Below, in pieces: positions 48,514 through 60,379 of a DNA stretch of 64,000 nt (positions within the stretch are counted from its first letter, which is position 1; every line of letters begins with the position of its first letter). Under the pieces are notes generated by a model. That model had not been told where the DNA came from. It was given only the letters and a program-made list of their open reading frames with translations, and ran no database searches. The DNA comes from Mesostigma viride (taxonomy: Eukaryota > Streptophyta > Mesostigmatophyceae > Mesostigmatales > Mesostigmataceae), in the NCBI GenBank assembly GCA_009746045.1, contig RPFO01000213.1, positions 4,857,502 to 4,921,501 of the forward strand, given 5' to 3'. A program made the position numbers and the translations under genes.

Positions 48514-49897
48514 CTACTGAACAGGTCTCTTCTTGGCCAAGTTCGTGAGCCGTTTCTCGACGTCTGTCGGAATGGTCAAGATGGCCTGGCGATTGTTAGC
48601 TGGGTTGACAACAATGGTGTGTTCGAACCCCGCGTCCATGCACAGGTAGCAATTGACCAAGTTTGGCTGTTCAGGTTGGGCATCGGCGTCCATTTTGAAC
48701 ATCGTCGCCATACCCGGAAATCTGTCGTAGTAGCGCACCCCCACCACCCATTGTCCCTTACGGAACAACTCCCTATCGACCTTGCCGTTTCTGTCGGCCA
48801 CTCGCCTCACGAAAGTAGCGGCCACCTGATAAGGCTCCTGCAAGACTTCCGCTAGCCAATATGGATGATCTGGATCGTGGGACTCATCACCAGAGTAGGA
48901 CTCGACGGCAAAAATGTCTCGCAGCTTCAGTCTCCTTGCCATCATCGTCCTCTCTGCCTGTAGTCTGTTCAGTCGCGTCCCTGCGTGCCCCCTTGTCCGT
49001 TTGGGTTCCTTTGCACTGGCTCCCCCAGTTTGTGGAGCTTCATCCGAGCACCTCCCACATTCCAGCCGTCCATGTCGGTCCACTCCTTTCGACAATCCCA
49101 CCACCTTTCCTCGCCGCACGCACCGCCACAATAGCAGGAATACTGGCGCAGCATTAAGCGCGTCACATTCGACTTGTCCATGCGCCACCAGTGCGCCTTC
49201 TTCACTCCTTTGATTTCGCCGCGCCCTGGGCTGTAAGGAAGCACCTGCGCGTCGAAGACAAGATTTGCACAAGGGAAAGTTGAAGTTACGAGACCATCGA
49301 GCTAGTTGTGTTTTATTAAGCACTCCTGATCGCCAGGACTCCAAGAACGCCCTAGAAACGACGGCCGGCGTAACTATTCCCTGAACGAGGACTGTACCTC
49401 GGGGAACTCGAAGAAGTTACGCCTGGTCGTTGTGGTCCCGCCCACCGCCCCCAACGCCAGATTCTCCACCAACTGGGCGGCCGTCTGTTTGTCCTGGTTC
49501 TCTTCCCTGATGTGCCACCTCCTCAACATGCACTTCACAGTCCCACCAGCTCCATCCACCTCCCCCTTTCCGTGCTGCTCCCCAAAGTAATTCCACTCAA
49601 ATGACTCCAGGTGCGGATCCTCCGTCAGCAGCCGGGCCATTTCCGCGATCACATTCCTTGACTTGAACTGCATGGAGCAATTGTCCGACCACCCAATGAA
49701 GCGCTTCACCTCTACCCCTTCTGACCGTAGTGTCGCCAGGATTTTGAGGATAGCAAAACGGAGGGCCCGCCCGTCCCTTTTCATTCCGCCCTGTCCGATG
49801 AAGTGAAACTCCCTTCTCACGACCTTTCCCGACGCTGGATCCAAGTAGCGCACGATCCAGGGCATAAGGACGAATGTGACTGGATGCCAATACTGTG

Positions 49898-51079
49898 GCT
49901 TCACGGCGCTACACACCGCGGCGCAGGCTTCGGAAACGCATGCTGCACTTGTCTCTCGCCTTAACCAGGTGGAGGGCAAGTGTGGCGTGCTCCTGAAGAA
50001 GCTTGAGGCCATCACCGCCCACACCGAGGCCCTGGCCACACAGGTCCCCAAGATAGCGGAGCAGACGGCCACCATTGCATCCCAGCCACCCCGGCAGGAT
50101 GCTGGCGACCTCCCGCCGCTCTCCTACGCGGACCTGCTGCGGTCAGCGACCGCCTCCACCACCGACGCCATCGCCACAAAGCTCCAGGTCCGAGCTGGAG
50201 GACCACCGCCAGGCCCAGCAACGGGAGGTCACCGACCGCGCTCGCCGCGAGTGCCGAGTGGTGCTACGTCGCTTCCCCCAGAAGCCAGGTGAGACGTCAA
50301 CCTCTCTTGCTGACGAGCTCAAGAACCAGCTTCTTACCCTCATGGGCCTGGTAGGTGAGGTAGAACTGCGTGGGTGCCACCGCCTTCCCCACTCACGGGA
50401 CAAGGCGGCTCCCCCACCAGTCCTACTCACCTTCCCCTCCCCTGAGGATAAGCAGCGGTTCCTCTCTCGTCGCAAGCGGTTGCACGACCTCACCTGGACG
50501 CTGGATGACGACCTCACCCCCGCTCAGCAACAGCAGCGACGCGACCTGTGGCCGGAATACCTCCGCCATAAGCAGGACCCCAGAAGCCCAAGGTGTACTG
50601 GAGGGGCGGGGACCTGATGATCAACCACAAGATGTGGACGCCAGCAGCGGGCTAGAATAGCAATAGCCCTAGCTTGTAACCATTGGCGTCACTGCCGCTA
50701 AGGCAGCCATGCCTAGAATGTTGCCTAGCTGTGCCAACACCTAGTCACGTGCCGCCAACGCACGGTACACAACCAGCCATAGCCTTAGCCTAGTCCTAGT
50801 ACAGCCATGCTACGCCCTGGCTATGTTCAGATTACTTGCCCACGCTCCTTGCTATGATATGCTCACATGGGTCTTATTGCACCCACAGTTTGCCGGATCG
50901 TTAGCCTGTCCTTTTAGCTAGCCGCGCCCGATTGCAGCTGTGGCATGCCTTCGGCATGAAGGAGACTGGGGGTCTCTGCCCTTTATCCTGTAGTGCACAC
51001 ACAGGGATTAAAAGCACTTCGGTGCTCCGTGACTCCCCAACGGGAGCACGAGTTTAATTAATTAATTAATTAATTAATT
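49898..51079 (+). mobile_element. 5'-truncated ORF1-only LINE (family 2) inside the transposase-like gene
   Basis: Flanked by AATACTGTG (49889-49897 and 51080-51088), which splits the codons between QAQY and WHP of the host gene. It starts inside the ORF1 coiled coil (TALHTAAQASETHAALVSRL), carries the RNA-binding end (GLVGEVELRGCHRLPHSRDK, TLDDDLTPAQQQQRRDLWPE), then directly the family-2 3' UTR, stem-loop (51029-51049) and TTAA tail. Confidence 0.92.
49905..50660 (+). pseudogene. LINE family-2 ORF1 fragment
   Basis: Coiled-coil residues (LNQVEGKCGVLLKKLEAITA, EALATQVPKIAEQTATIASQ) in one frame to about 50180, then a second frame with RRECRVVLRRFPQKPGETST through the C-terminal region. A third frame supplies the final MINHKMW equivalent near 50618-50640. 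Frameshifted and lacking a start. Confidence 0.8.
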
Positions 51080-53184
51080 AATACTGTGCTTGGAGATTGT
51101 GATAGGTGTAAGACTGGTAGTTCTCGGCGTAATCTGTGTGGCATACAAGGTCCCCCACCCGCATCCTTGAGAGGCATTCCTTGGAGGCGTTCGCTTGCCA
51201 CCACGCGTTGAAGCAATGCTGGATGAAGTCCGGCCACTTGTCCACAATCGCCTCCTTTAGCTCCGTTGGTGTGGACTTGACGTCGACTTGCGTCAATCGC
51301 TGCCCACCAGCCTTTGCGATCTCGTCACAGTCGTCCTGCATATGCGCAGTGTGCACATACAGAAAAGACATCAACTTCGACCCACCAATGACCTGTAGAA
51401 GAAAAAAGACAGGACCTCAGGAAAAATTGAAAAAGAAACGCCTTGGGGCGCAACCACTCCACTAAAAATTACCTCTGGCCCAAGAACTTCAGGAAACATT
51501 GCAAAAGAAACGCCTTGGGGCGCAACCACTCCACTAAAAATTACCTCTGGCCCAAGAACCGCACCCGGCGGCACATCCTGCATCTCGTATCTGGTCCATG
51601 AAATCAGGTGGTTGGAAGCCTCCTCCCGTTCGCATAACATGAAGTTCCGAATTCCACACTTGGGAGCCAGGCAAGTGCCCAACACACAAGCCTTACGCCG
51701 GATCGAGCAAACCCCCAACTCCTCGCCCAGGTCATGATCGGGCACCCCTTCCTCGTCGTCCAGCACCCTCCCATGCATGGGCAGATCCTCAAGTTCGCCC
51801 TGAAAAGGCTGAACCTGCGGCCGCGACGACCCCACAGACGACCTCGAACCTCCCCCCTCCCTCATCCCCTCCACCTCACAAGTAAACTTGTTCACCCACT
51901 CTGTCGTGTGAGTGGCTTTGAAAATGGAACATGTGGGCACGGACGACCCCACGTCGAGCTGGCTACCATGATCGCACGCGTGGCATTCAGGTCCGCACTC
52001 GCATCTGGCATGAAAAGTTGCACGAAATTTGGCCAACCCCCCAACCATGGACTGCATGGTAGTGTGGTGCTGGCATGCGCACAAGTTCCGCATTTTCCAC
52101 CGCCCCTTGACGCATGCGGGCATATGCTTGCAAAAAGTAGTGTATCCCACATGAACTGTGCTCTTCTGATTCGTGCGTAGCATTGACATCCCTGCCTCCG
52201 TCTCCAAAATCACCTGATTTCCCCCCCTCACACCCTCCTCTCCCCCCCCCCCCCCTCCCTACTGTCCATCCGCCGCGGTGGCTTCAACTCCGGATGGCGG
52301 GAAATGAACACTTCGTAAATCTTCGACTTGGAGACAGTATAGTAGCGCGCACCCTCCGAAAACGCTAGTGTATGTTTGTAATCCTTTCTGTCCATTCACA
52401 ATGAACATCCTTCATGTTCGGAGACGCCCGCGTCAAGTTATCATCCCTCCAGCACGCTTGTATCAGGGCAATGACTTCCGTCGGAAGCTCGTCTTTCCTC
52501 CTCCTCCTCTCTGGCGCACTCATCAAAAGGTCGTCCTCCCCTTCTTCCATTCCATCCCTGTGACCCCGAACAGTTGCGACAAAGCGCCTGTCAATCCCGA
52601 ACGCGCGCTCCACAATCCTGTCCGGGACGCCCTCCATTGCCTTCGTAACAAGTCCACACAAGGCCCACCTAAGCCCACGATCCTTCTCAGATGTTCCCAA
52701 GTCGCCAAAAGCCTTCTTGATGTATCCCGAAGAGATTCCGCCCAACTTTCAGGAAGCCCGTCGTCACAGTTCTTCCTCTTCTTAATGCCGTTGCTCTCCG
52801 CCACCATGGCATTTAGTCTTGAAGCTGCGCAAGACAGAACCTCCGCGCTCATCTCTGGCGTCCTGTGGTTGTTTGCTTTCACGCGTTCCGCCATGATAGG
52901 AAAGATGTCATTGGCAATTTTGTACCCCTTGTTCTCGATGTACTTGTCGCTCCAGAGACCGCGAAGTGCAGGCTCCCGGTCGTCATTGGACAAGGGACGC
53001 GAACCGTCGGAAACGGCCCCCCGCCCCGATCGCGCCATCAGACTTTGGTCAGACGGCAGCTGATTTTTTTCGCCTCTTAATCCCGCGGCACCGAAAGCCC
53101 TGAGGATGAGTAATGATAAATAATCACCATTAAAGACACGACGAAAACGATGGGCATCAAACAAGAACGACAAGCGTCATTAAT

Positions 53185-53760
53185 AACGCCGGCCGGCGCA
53201 ACTGGATACATGTAAACCATACAAAAGTGATTTTATGAAACACATACAGTTTGTCATTAATAACGACGGCCGGCGTAACTCGGGCGCAATTAAAAACCAT
53301 TAAGAAGCAACTCAGGATATGCAGGCAGAAATCCTTCAGGTGTAAAAAAGATGTACAAACACACTTTTGGTAATGGGGCCTGATTGCGCAACTGCAAGAT
53401 ACCATTGGAAACGCCGGCCGGCGCAACTGGATGCATGTAAACCATACAAAAGTGATTTGCACAAAACCCCTACAATTTGTCATGAGTAACGACGGCCGGC
53501 GTAACTCGGTTGCATTTGAAAACCACAAAGAAGCAACTCAGGTAGTGAAGGCGGAAATCCCAGAGGTGATAAAATGTTTACCAACACAAAATGTTGATAA
53601 GCGTGCAAGCTTTTGCAAGTGCGCGCAAGATACCATTGGAAACGCCGGCCGGCGCAACTGGAACACCAAAACAAAAAACTTGATTTGCACGAAACCCATT
53701 CAGTTCGTCATGGATAACGACGGCCGGCGCAACTTCATGGCACTCACCACTTTCACCAAA
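53185..53760 (+). repeat. Tandem array, about 226-bp unit, 2.6 copies
   Basis: Six occurrences of a 19-bp near-palindromic motif alternate between AACGCCGGCCGGCGCAACT (53185, 53410, 53641) and AACGACGGCCGGCGYAACT (53262, 53488, 53716). Spacings are 77, 148, 78, 153 and 75 bp. The rest of each unit is also repeated (AACCATACAAAAGTGATTT, GAAGCAACTCAGG). The array lies just upstream of the transposase-like gene. Confidence 0.9.
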
Positions 53761-53999
53761 TGCCATGTCGCCATTATATTGAGGAAAGCGAAGTATGCCC
53801 ACTTGAAGCTGTGGTCTGCAGAACATTGACACAAAATATGCATGGTATTTCAAGCAATGAATGCTATGTGTCAGGCATCAATGTCTTTATTGTATCCAAA
53901 TGTGGTTAGGACGGAGGTTTACATTGGTTGCTATTTTAAGACAATGGCGTATAACCAAACATTGCACACACTCAAGAGTGTACTTATGCTGAACTGGAA

Positions 54000-54195
54000 A
54001 GGAACATTAAACCCCAATAAGGTAGATATTTTTCTTTTACATTTTAATTTTTTATTACTATTTTATAATATTTATTATATTATTTATATATATTATATTA
54101 TATTATGTTATATGAAATAACATTAAAATTAACATAAAATTAAAATTATATATTAATTATAGTATATTATATAATATTATATATATTATATTCAC
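54000..54195. repeat. Extremely AT-rich tract
   Basis: TATTATATTA-type sequence almost free of G and C. No gene. Confidence 0.85.
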
Positions 54196-54857
54196 GATGC
54201 TCTGTGTATTAATGACATATCAGACACACCTACATCACATCGCCTTGATGTTTCCGTTGTATGGGTCCGGTCGGGCGTTGGTAGCTGGTCGACAACAATT
54301 CTACATTTCCTAAAAAAAAATGCGACCGTGCCTACATTCGAAGGCGCGCTGTGGCTGACCTGAACTATCGGTGAACACCTCGGCGTCACTTGACCGGCCT
54401 AGGTTGACATTTCGGCAGAGTAACGCTGCTTAAAGGATCCTTGCGTAGTTCGCGCGATTTGGCTCTTTATATATGTTTTTGGAGACGACGAGCAAGCATC
54501 CGATTGGTCAGCCAATTCCTGTCCAGTCCTCGGACAGTGTCCAATCCGGTGCTTGGGATCCAGAAAACGTGCTCGAGCCTGGCCACTCTGTCGCGGGCGC
54601 CGCGCTAGTGGCGTCGCGCCCAAACCTGACCAGGCCATAGGAAAGGGCGGGGGCGAATGCAAGAATTATTGTTATATCCTGACCTGTCCTGGGGAAGGTC
54701 CGGGGCGAATGCAAGAATTAATATACCTGCGTATGCAACCAACACGGCCGATCCACATACATAATCCGACTGAGCTGGACGGTACGGACCAAATTTCGGT
54801 GCAAATTGAGGCCCAAAAGCTATGTCGGCTGATTTAATGGCGGTGACCTTGATGGAT

Positions 54858-55120
54858 GGGACTCGGCGCGGCGAATATTTTCCGCGCCAAAAAAATTCCG
54901 CGGTACCCTCCGTACCGTGAAAAGTGGGTGCGCGGTGCGCGCACCCCTTGCGGTAGTGGCCATGGCGACTGCCTTTAGACGAAACGTGACAAATCTGGCA
55001 CGCGGAAAGCAGAAAAAATGCTCGATTGTTGGAGAAAATTAGTTACTGATTCTAATTTATGGCGGGATGGTTGCGATCTATAATGTCGCGGGCTTTTTTT
55101 CTTTGCCATCGGCAGGGGGG
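54858..55120 (+). repeat. Dispersed repeat R2, copy 3
   Basis: GGGACTCGGCGCGGCGAATA to CCATCGGCAGGGGGG. Contains the near-palindrome GGGTGCGC/GCGCACCC. Confidence 0.85.
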
Positions 55121-56549
55121 TCCGGCCTGAATTTCTGTCGGGATGAATAAAGTATAATGGATGCCTGCCGGGTTGATTGTCGATTGTTGCCAGTTTTGAT
55201 GGTCGTAAGGAAAGCTAGTTTAATGATGTTTCTAAAGCCGTAAAAATTCCCGCTGCTATCTTTACCTTTCCCGTCATTTTGCGGTAAGATAACATTAGCC
55301 CTATGCGATGCGTACTGCCCAACCACTCCATGAAAGGGTGGACTTTCTTGTGCGCCTGGGCACGAATAAATGCCCGTTATGGTACGTTCTTGTGTTAAAC
55401 GTCTTAAGCTAGCGTTTTCCTGCTTTCTTAGCTCGTTGAGCGTAAGCTTTTTGCCTTCTTTCCGGCCAGATGCAGCCAGAAAGTTGCGGGTCCTGGCGCT
55501 GCATCGCTGGATTCCTGGGTGTCTTTTAGCTAGTTCGTCTGTGACGTGGCTGGCTTTCTGCAGCGCGTGGCCCGCAACCTGTCGGGAAGGTGTAATGCTT
55601 TTATTTCCATGCTTCTCTGAAATTTCTTTTGCTTTATAGACAGTTGTGTTCGAGGAAATTCACGCGGTCTTCCTAAGCAGCGGCATCATTTTCCCCAGAC
55701 ACTGACGAGCTGGCACCTGTCTCCTAAAGAGAGCGGCTCGTGCTTGTTAGAAAGGAGGCAGTGTGCATTTTGCGGGACACAATGCTTTGGTGGCACATGC
55801 GTCAGGTAGGCTGTTCCAATGGTCTCTTCACCTTTCCCACTGAGTACAGTACCAACCCGCGGTAACGCAACTAGTTACGCAACTAATCAAAAAAAATTAA
55901 ATGACGTATTTATATGAAGGAAGTGTAGGGCTACCCAACGCCACCTTCCGTTGCGTAAAAGCTTATGTCTACAGAAAGATACGGGGTCAGGAAGAATCGC
56001 CATAGCCAGTTCCGCAAAAGGCACTCACCGGTTTTGCGGTTCCGCAACGAGGGAGAAACGCAACAAACATGGGGTACCCTCGATGTAGGGGCCAATAATG
56101 AACTGACGCGTTGCGGTTAAAAAGGATGCGGCGGAAGTCAGAAGTCTGAAATTGATCGATCCTCAGTTATTACGTCTGGCTTCCTCGTATTTACGAAAGG
56201 TGCGTAAGGGCTGCCACCGGTACGTACAGTACGTAGTACCAGGTCCGCCATGGCATATCGACGTGTTAAAATTTGGCATACACGCCAAAATTAATTTTGC
56301 CCGACAGGCTCATGAAATATAATGTGTTCGCTTGGACTGTTTATATGTACTGAAAGCATAGCATCATTGACGATGGCTTGTGCGAAATCCTCACATTAAT
56401 ATGTAAAGTACTAATCGTGGATCGGACGTGCATAACGTGCATGTACCAAAAAATTTGTGGGCGCGGTGTACGTATTTTTCACACTTGATCATCGTGAACC
56501 GGCGTGTACCCTCGTCCGGCGCACGCATTACATACTACATACACGTGTA
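55121..56549. other. No recognised feature
   Basis: Short frames without family motifs. No repeat shared with the rest of the window was noticed. Confidence 0.45.
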
Positions 56550-56645
56550 CGTACGACAGGACAACAGCTAACTATCAATGATGATAGATAGCTGTTTGTC
56601 CTGTCGGTCATTGATAGATAGCTGTTGTCCTGTCGGAGATAGTAC
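56550..56645. repeat. Inverted repeat with an extra arm
   Basis: GACAGGACAACAGCTA near 56558 pairs with TAGCTGTTTGTCCTGTC near 56588, and a second downstream arm TAGCTGTTGTCCTGTC lies near 56618, so alternative hairpins are possible. Confidence 0.8.
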
Positions 56646-56839
56646 AACAATTACAATACATTATCACTTGATCTTAGCTTGCAATTTATAAACATTAAAT
56701 CATCATTTTTAAAAGGAACAAATATAATTGATCATCCACAAGTCCGCCTGTAAGTGGGTGCACACGGGTGTACACTACGGGTGTACACAGGTGTACACGC
56801 CGGGTGTATTATGTAGTAGAAACAGCCCGGTACATGCTC

Positions 56840-57105
56840 TACTACCAGTCTGCCACACGCTAAGTGTCGTTGGTATGTAGCTAGTGGCGTGACCCACAAC
56901 GTCGTTGTGGGTCACGCTCCACTTCGGTCTAGTGCCACACGCCGTGTCGGCGCTTGGTATCTACATCTATGTGGTGGCGTGACCCACAACGTCGTTGTGG
57001 GTCACGCTCCACTTCGGTCTATGTACTGCCATGCCACACGCTAAGTGTCGGCGCTTGGTATGTAAGCTTACTGTATTTAGTCATTTTAGTGGCGTGATCC
57101 ACAAC
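56840..57105. repeat. 90-bp tandem repeat carrying 31-bp palindromes
   Basis: Perfect palindromes with 15-bp arms (GCGTGACCCACAACG and its complement) around a central T at 56887-56917 and 56977-57007, period 90 bp. A broken third copy starts near 57091. Units also share CACACGCTAAGTGTCG. Confidence 0.92.
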
Positions 57106-57316
57106 GAAGCCGATACATGTGTACCCTCATCTGACACAGTTGTGCTCCCGAGTGGCATCTATCCGCTGGCCGGTAGTCGCCGGCCTGGGCGCCTAGTCAG
57201 GTGGGCATCAAAGATTGGTGTCTAGATGCTAGTCGGTGCCTAAGCAAGGTACGGAAGCCAGTGCGCGCCGGGACGGTCAGAGAACCGTCGCCCTCGGTAG
57301 CACAGATCCGCTGAGT

Positions 57317-57415
57317 GCCGGTAGTCTCGGGTTAGAGGCTCGAGCATGCACTATCGGGTAGCCTACCGGTAGTCTCGGGTTAGAGGCTCGAGCATGCCTT
57401 ATCGGTTAGCGCCGC
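57317..57415 (+). repeat. About 49-bp tandem duplication
   Basis: GCCGGTAGTCTCGGGTTAGA with GGCTCGAGCATGC is repeated twice, near 57317 and 57366. Confidence 0.85.
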
Positions 57416-57626
57416 GCCGCTGAGCTCCTTGCGGCCTGGCCAGCAGCAAGGGTTCAATAGCAATCAGTGGCGGCTGCGGGCTCAGCCTCCCACAATCGGT
57501 TCCCCAAACAACAAAAATCCCGTCTCCATCGCCGGCGTGCTAGCCAGCGGTGAAGGGCGTTCAACTGACACTTATGTACTAATACCGTCTCTGACACATA
57601 TGTAAGTACTAATAATGCCGTCTCCC

Positions 57627-57900
57627 AAGGTACGCAATCTACCGACTTGCGTGCTCAAGGGGCCGGTTTTCCCCCGGGTGCGCACTTCTCAGAATCGCAC
57701 GACCACACCGCGCGCAACCTGGAGTGTGCGTTTGAAAGAAAACAATGCCATTTCCAAAGGTGTAGGTACGCAATCTATCGACTTTACTAGGGAGTGCGTA
57801 ACTAGGGAGTGCGCAAGGGGCCGGTTTCCCCCCGGGTGCGCACTTCTCAGAATCGCACAACCACACCGCGCGCAACCTGGAGTGTGCGTTTGAAAGAATA
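57627..57900 (+). repeat. Repeat R3, two tandem copies
   Basis: Units hold GTACGCAATCTACCGACTT, GGGGCCGGTTT, GGGTGCGCACTTCTCAGAAT and CAACCTGGAGTGTGCG. The second copy has an extra duplicated ACTAGGGAGTGCG. A third copy lies at 60380-60510. Confidence 0.87.
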
Positions 57901-59578
57901 TACGAAGGCAAAATGAAAAAAGTTAAAACGTTAGCCGCCGACAATCTGGAGCGTCCGATGATGGATCCAACGGCCGCGATAAACCCGCTATAAGTTAGCG
58001 GCTCGGGTCGTCCGTCCAGAATACTACAAAATACTACACATAAACAACCAATCCAAAACAAGCAAACTACGGAAAACAAACGGCCTTCGGCCCCAACAGT
58101 CACAAATCCAACGGAAACGAACCGAAATCGATAAGACCACCGAAACGACGCAGCCGCAGGCCATGCCGCCGGACGAAAAACAAAGTGACGTGCTCCGCGA
58201 GCAATTTGCTGGCTGGCGATGGCAGGAAACGTACGCTAGAAAATTGGGATGGGGAATGCGCAGCCATGGTTTTATACGTCAAAATTTTATGTTTGAAGAG
58301 CAAGTACGAAATTTTCTGAGCTGGAGGTGCGTCAACGGAGTGATACCTGCGTGGGAGAGGTCCGCGTCGCTATGGCGACCTGGAAATGGAATGTCGTTGT
58401 AGATTTAGGTATTGTAGTATCATGCTTAATTGCTTTACGTACTGGGTGCCTAGTAAAATCAGTTTGCTGTTCGTGGAAGGCGTGGGGTGGGGCCGACGAG
58501 TTTCTGGTGTCATCATATTGGAAAGAACGCTGGATTTTTTGCCACGGGACGTAACTGGCGATGCCGATGGTGAGGCGTCCCTACCGGGGTACTACCTGCT
58601 CTCTTTCTGATGCATTTTCATGGTTGCGTTCTTTCCTTTTCACCGAATCCACCTAGTCGCAGCAAAGACATAGCGTAGCGTTGCGTTTTATTTTCTTAGC
58701 CGTGCAGGACGCCATCTTCATGGTCCTTCGAATGTCCGTTAACGTCCGTTCGGTTGCCCAAGGATCTGTGATGCTTTTTTCTGGAATATACTGGGCTTGG
58801 AAAGCCCCTCTGGATGCTTGCCTGGTCACGGGTTTGGGGCGTCATTTACATTCATGGTGCTTTCTGCGTAAGCTGACTTGCTTCGCACGTGGATTTTCAC
58901 TGGACTGAAGAGCGCGTCTGCTAGCATGTTTACGTGGTGTATAAGGTGATCAATCAACTATTTGTTTATAGAAGGTGTGACAATAGAAGGTGTGTTATAT
59001 ATTTCTTCATCAAGCCGGCATGTCAAAAGTAATCTCCACTCGCTTACAACCTGAATTTTGCTTTGCTGGGTCTGCTGTGTTTGTGTCTCACTGTGCAGGC
59101 TATCCCCTTGGTTGATCAACCAGGTGCTTTTTGGTGGCAGCGGGGCCATATACTCTTCTTGGCGTTTTTCATCCATGGCCGGCATGTCAATGGCAACGCA
59201 TGCATGCCAGCCCCTAAACAAGAAAACACTAAGTCACCAAAGAATGGAATTCAGGGCATGGTCATGAGCAGCCAGCCGGGTTAACAGCAGCATTAATATT
59301 AAATGGGCATGATGTCAACAGGAAAACACTAAGTCACGTGAGGAAAGTCTTTTTATGATCCCTGAAACAGCCTGGACGTGGCCGTGTGCCAAATTACTTT
59401 GTGTAGTCCGCGCATTTCCGGCGCAAGTCGCCGGCCGGACCTTGTGACAGCGCCAGAATCATGATTAACATTGTATGACTTTTGTAGGTAGAAAAATGTC
59501 TGTGGAGACGCTGTGCGTCGCGCTTAAATATTTTAATATAATTTTAATGAAAAGTTTGAAAATTTTCGTAAACCTTAC
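57901..59578. other. No recognised feature
   Basis: Two acceptor-like CAG sites precede short frames (58706, DAIFMVLRMSVNVRS; 59099, AIPLVDQPGAFWWQRG). They could be exons of an unknown gene, but no family is recognised. Confidence 0.35.
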
Positions 59579-59609
59579 CTAAGCTTAGCCGCTAGGCGGC
59601 TAAGCTTAG
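59579..59609. repeat. 31-bp perfect palindrome
   Basis: Arms CTAAGCTTAGCCGC and GCGGCTAAGCTTAG around TAG. No partner element recognised. Confidence 0.85.
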
Positions 59610-59751
59610 CCAACTGACATGTGCACATTTTTCGGGGAAATGGGTATATTTTATTAGCCAATTATGGACCAAAGAGGTGAGAGGGGAAATGAGTATCAGC
59701 GAATCCTAATGAAGGTGGGCACACACACGTGTGGCGGTGACAGGTGAAAGG

Positions 59752-60366
59752 CTAATAGGGCGCGTTATTAGACCAGGGAAGCCATTGGACCTGAGTGATG
59801 TCGCCATGAGGCATACTGGTGAATACCTGATTACGGCCCAGTAGATCATGAAAAAGCTGGAGCGGGCTGGGCTTGTCGTTATTGGGCCCTGGGTCCCACA
59901 CCCTGTGTTGTTCCTGAGCTAACAGCCAGTAGCGGCGCATAGCCGCATTCCATAGGTATATAAAGCGCCGGACTACGCCGCCGCGGGTATACTCCTCGCG
60001 GACCTTAAAGACTGTCTCGTTGCGTATGGTCCAGATCGCGTATAGCATAGTAGTGCGTAGCCATATCCATTCTGCTTGGGAAACTGAAAGCTCGGACCCT
60101 GGTGTGCCAGCAATACCGAAAATGATGGTACGCACGCTGATTGGGAGAGTGGGTGGCGATGCCGTCCATGCGGCCCAGATGTTAATGAGCCACGTCCAAA
60201 CCCCAGGGAGATTACAGTAAAGAAACCTGTGCTCAATGGTTTCACTAGGGTGCGTGCACAGGCATGATGCATCATGACCAAAACGCTCGTGGAGCATGGC
60301 GCAGACCCCTATCGCCCTATGCATCAAAAGGTGACATGTGCACATCGATATAGTCTCAAAAAAAAA
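59752..60366 (-). pseudogene. LINE ORF2 C-terminal fragment (zinc-binding RVT domain)
   Basis: The minus strand reads ACHLL-type text, then LHERFGHDASCLCTHPSETI with EHRFLYCNLPGVWTWL, the Cys/His pattern of the zf-RVT domain at the end of plant-type LINE ORF2, then MLYAIWTIRNETVFKVREEY. Stop at about 59752. It has no clear relation to the stem-loop families. A run of about 12 A on the plus strand (60357-60368) marks its right edge beside repeat R3. Confidence 0.78.
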
Positions 60367-60379
60367 AATGCCAGGTGTA

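Larger units (their letters stand above)
48514..53038 (-). pseudogene. Transposase-like gene (AENY / SDN-QFK / HGKG family), split by a LINE
   Basis: Minus-strand blocks in order: MARSGRGAVSDGS (ATG 53038); SSGYIKKAFGDLG and ELPTEVIALIQACWRDDNLT (52745-52365); YYTVSKSKIYEVFISRHPEL (about 52340-52270); TTFCKHMPACVKGRWKMRNL with Cys/His pairs (about 52150); CHTDYAENYQSY (Asp at about 51134); after the LINE, YWHPVTFVLMPW, GWSDNCSMQFKS (Asp about 49685) and NYFGEQHGKGEVDG (about 49574); CYCGGACGEE (about 49130); DPDHPYWLAEVL and GQWVVGVRYYDRFPG (48600-48840). From memory the order matches uncharacterised transposon-encoded proteins with conserved acidic residues like DDE transposases; the superfamily is not assigned. 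Frame changes and the LINE imply it is non-functional, though some breaks may be introns. Confidence 0.65.

Noticed and set aside
53185-53760. CRISPR-like spacing of repeated motifs
   Set aside because: The spacers are themselves repeated, the context is eukaryotic, and there are no cas genes.
54000-54195. Organelle DNA insertion suggested by AT richness
   Set aside because: Only about 200 bp of simple TATTATA sequence with no recognisable organelle gene.
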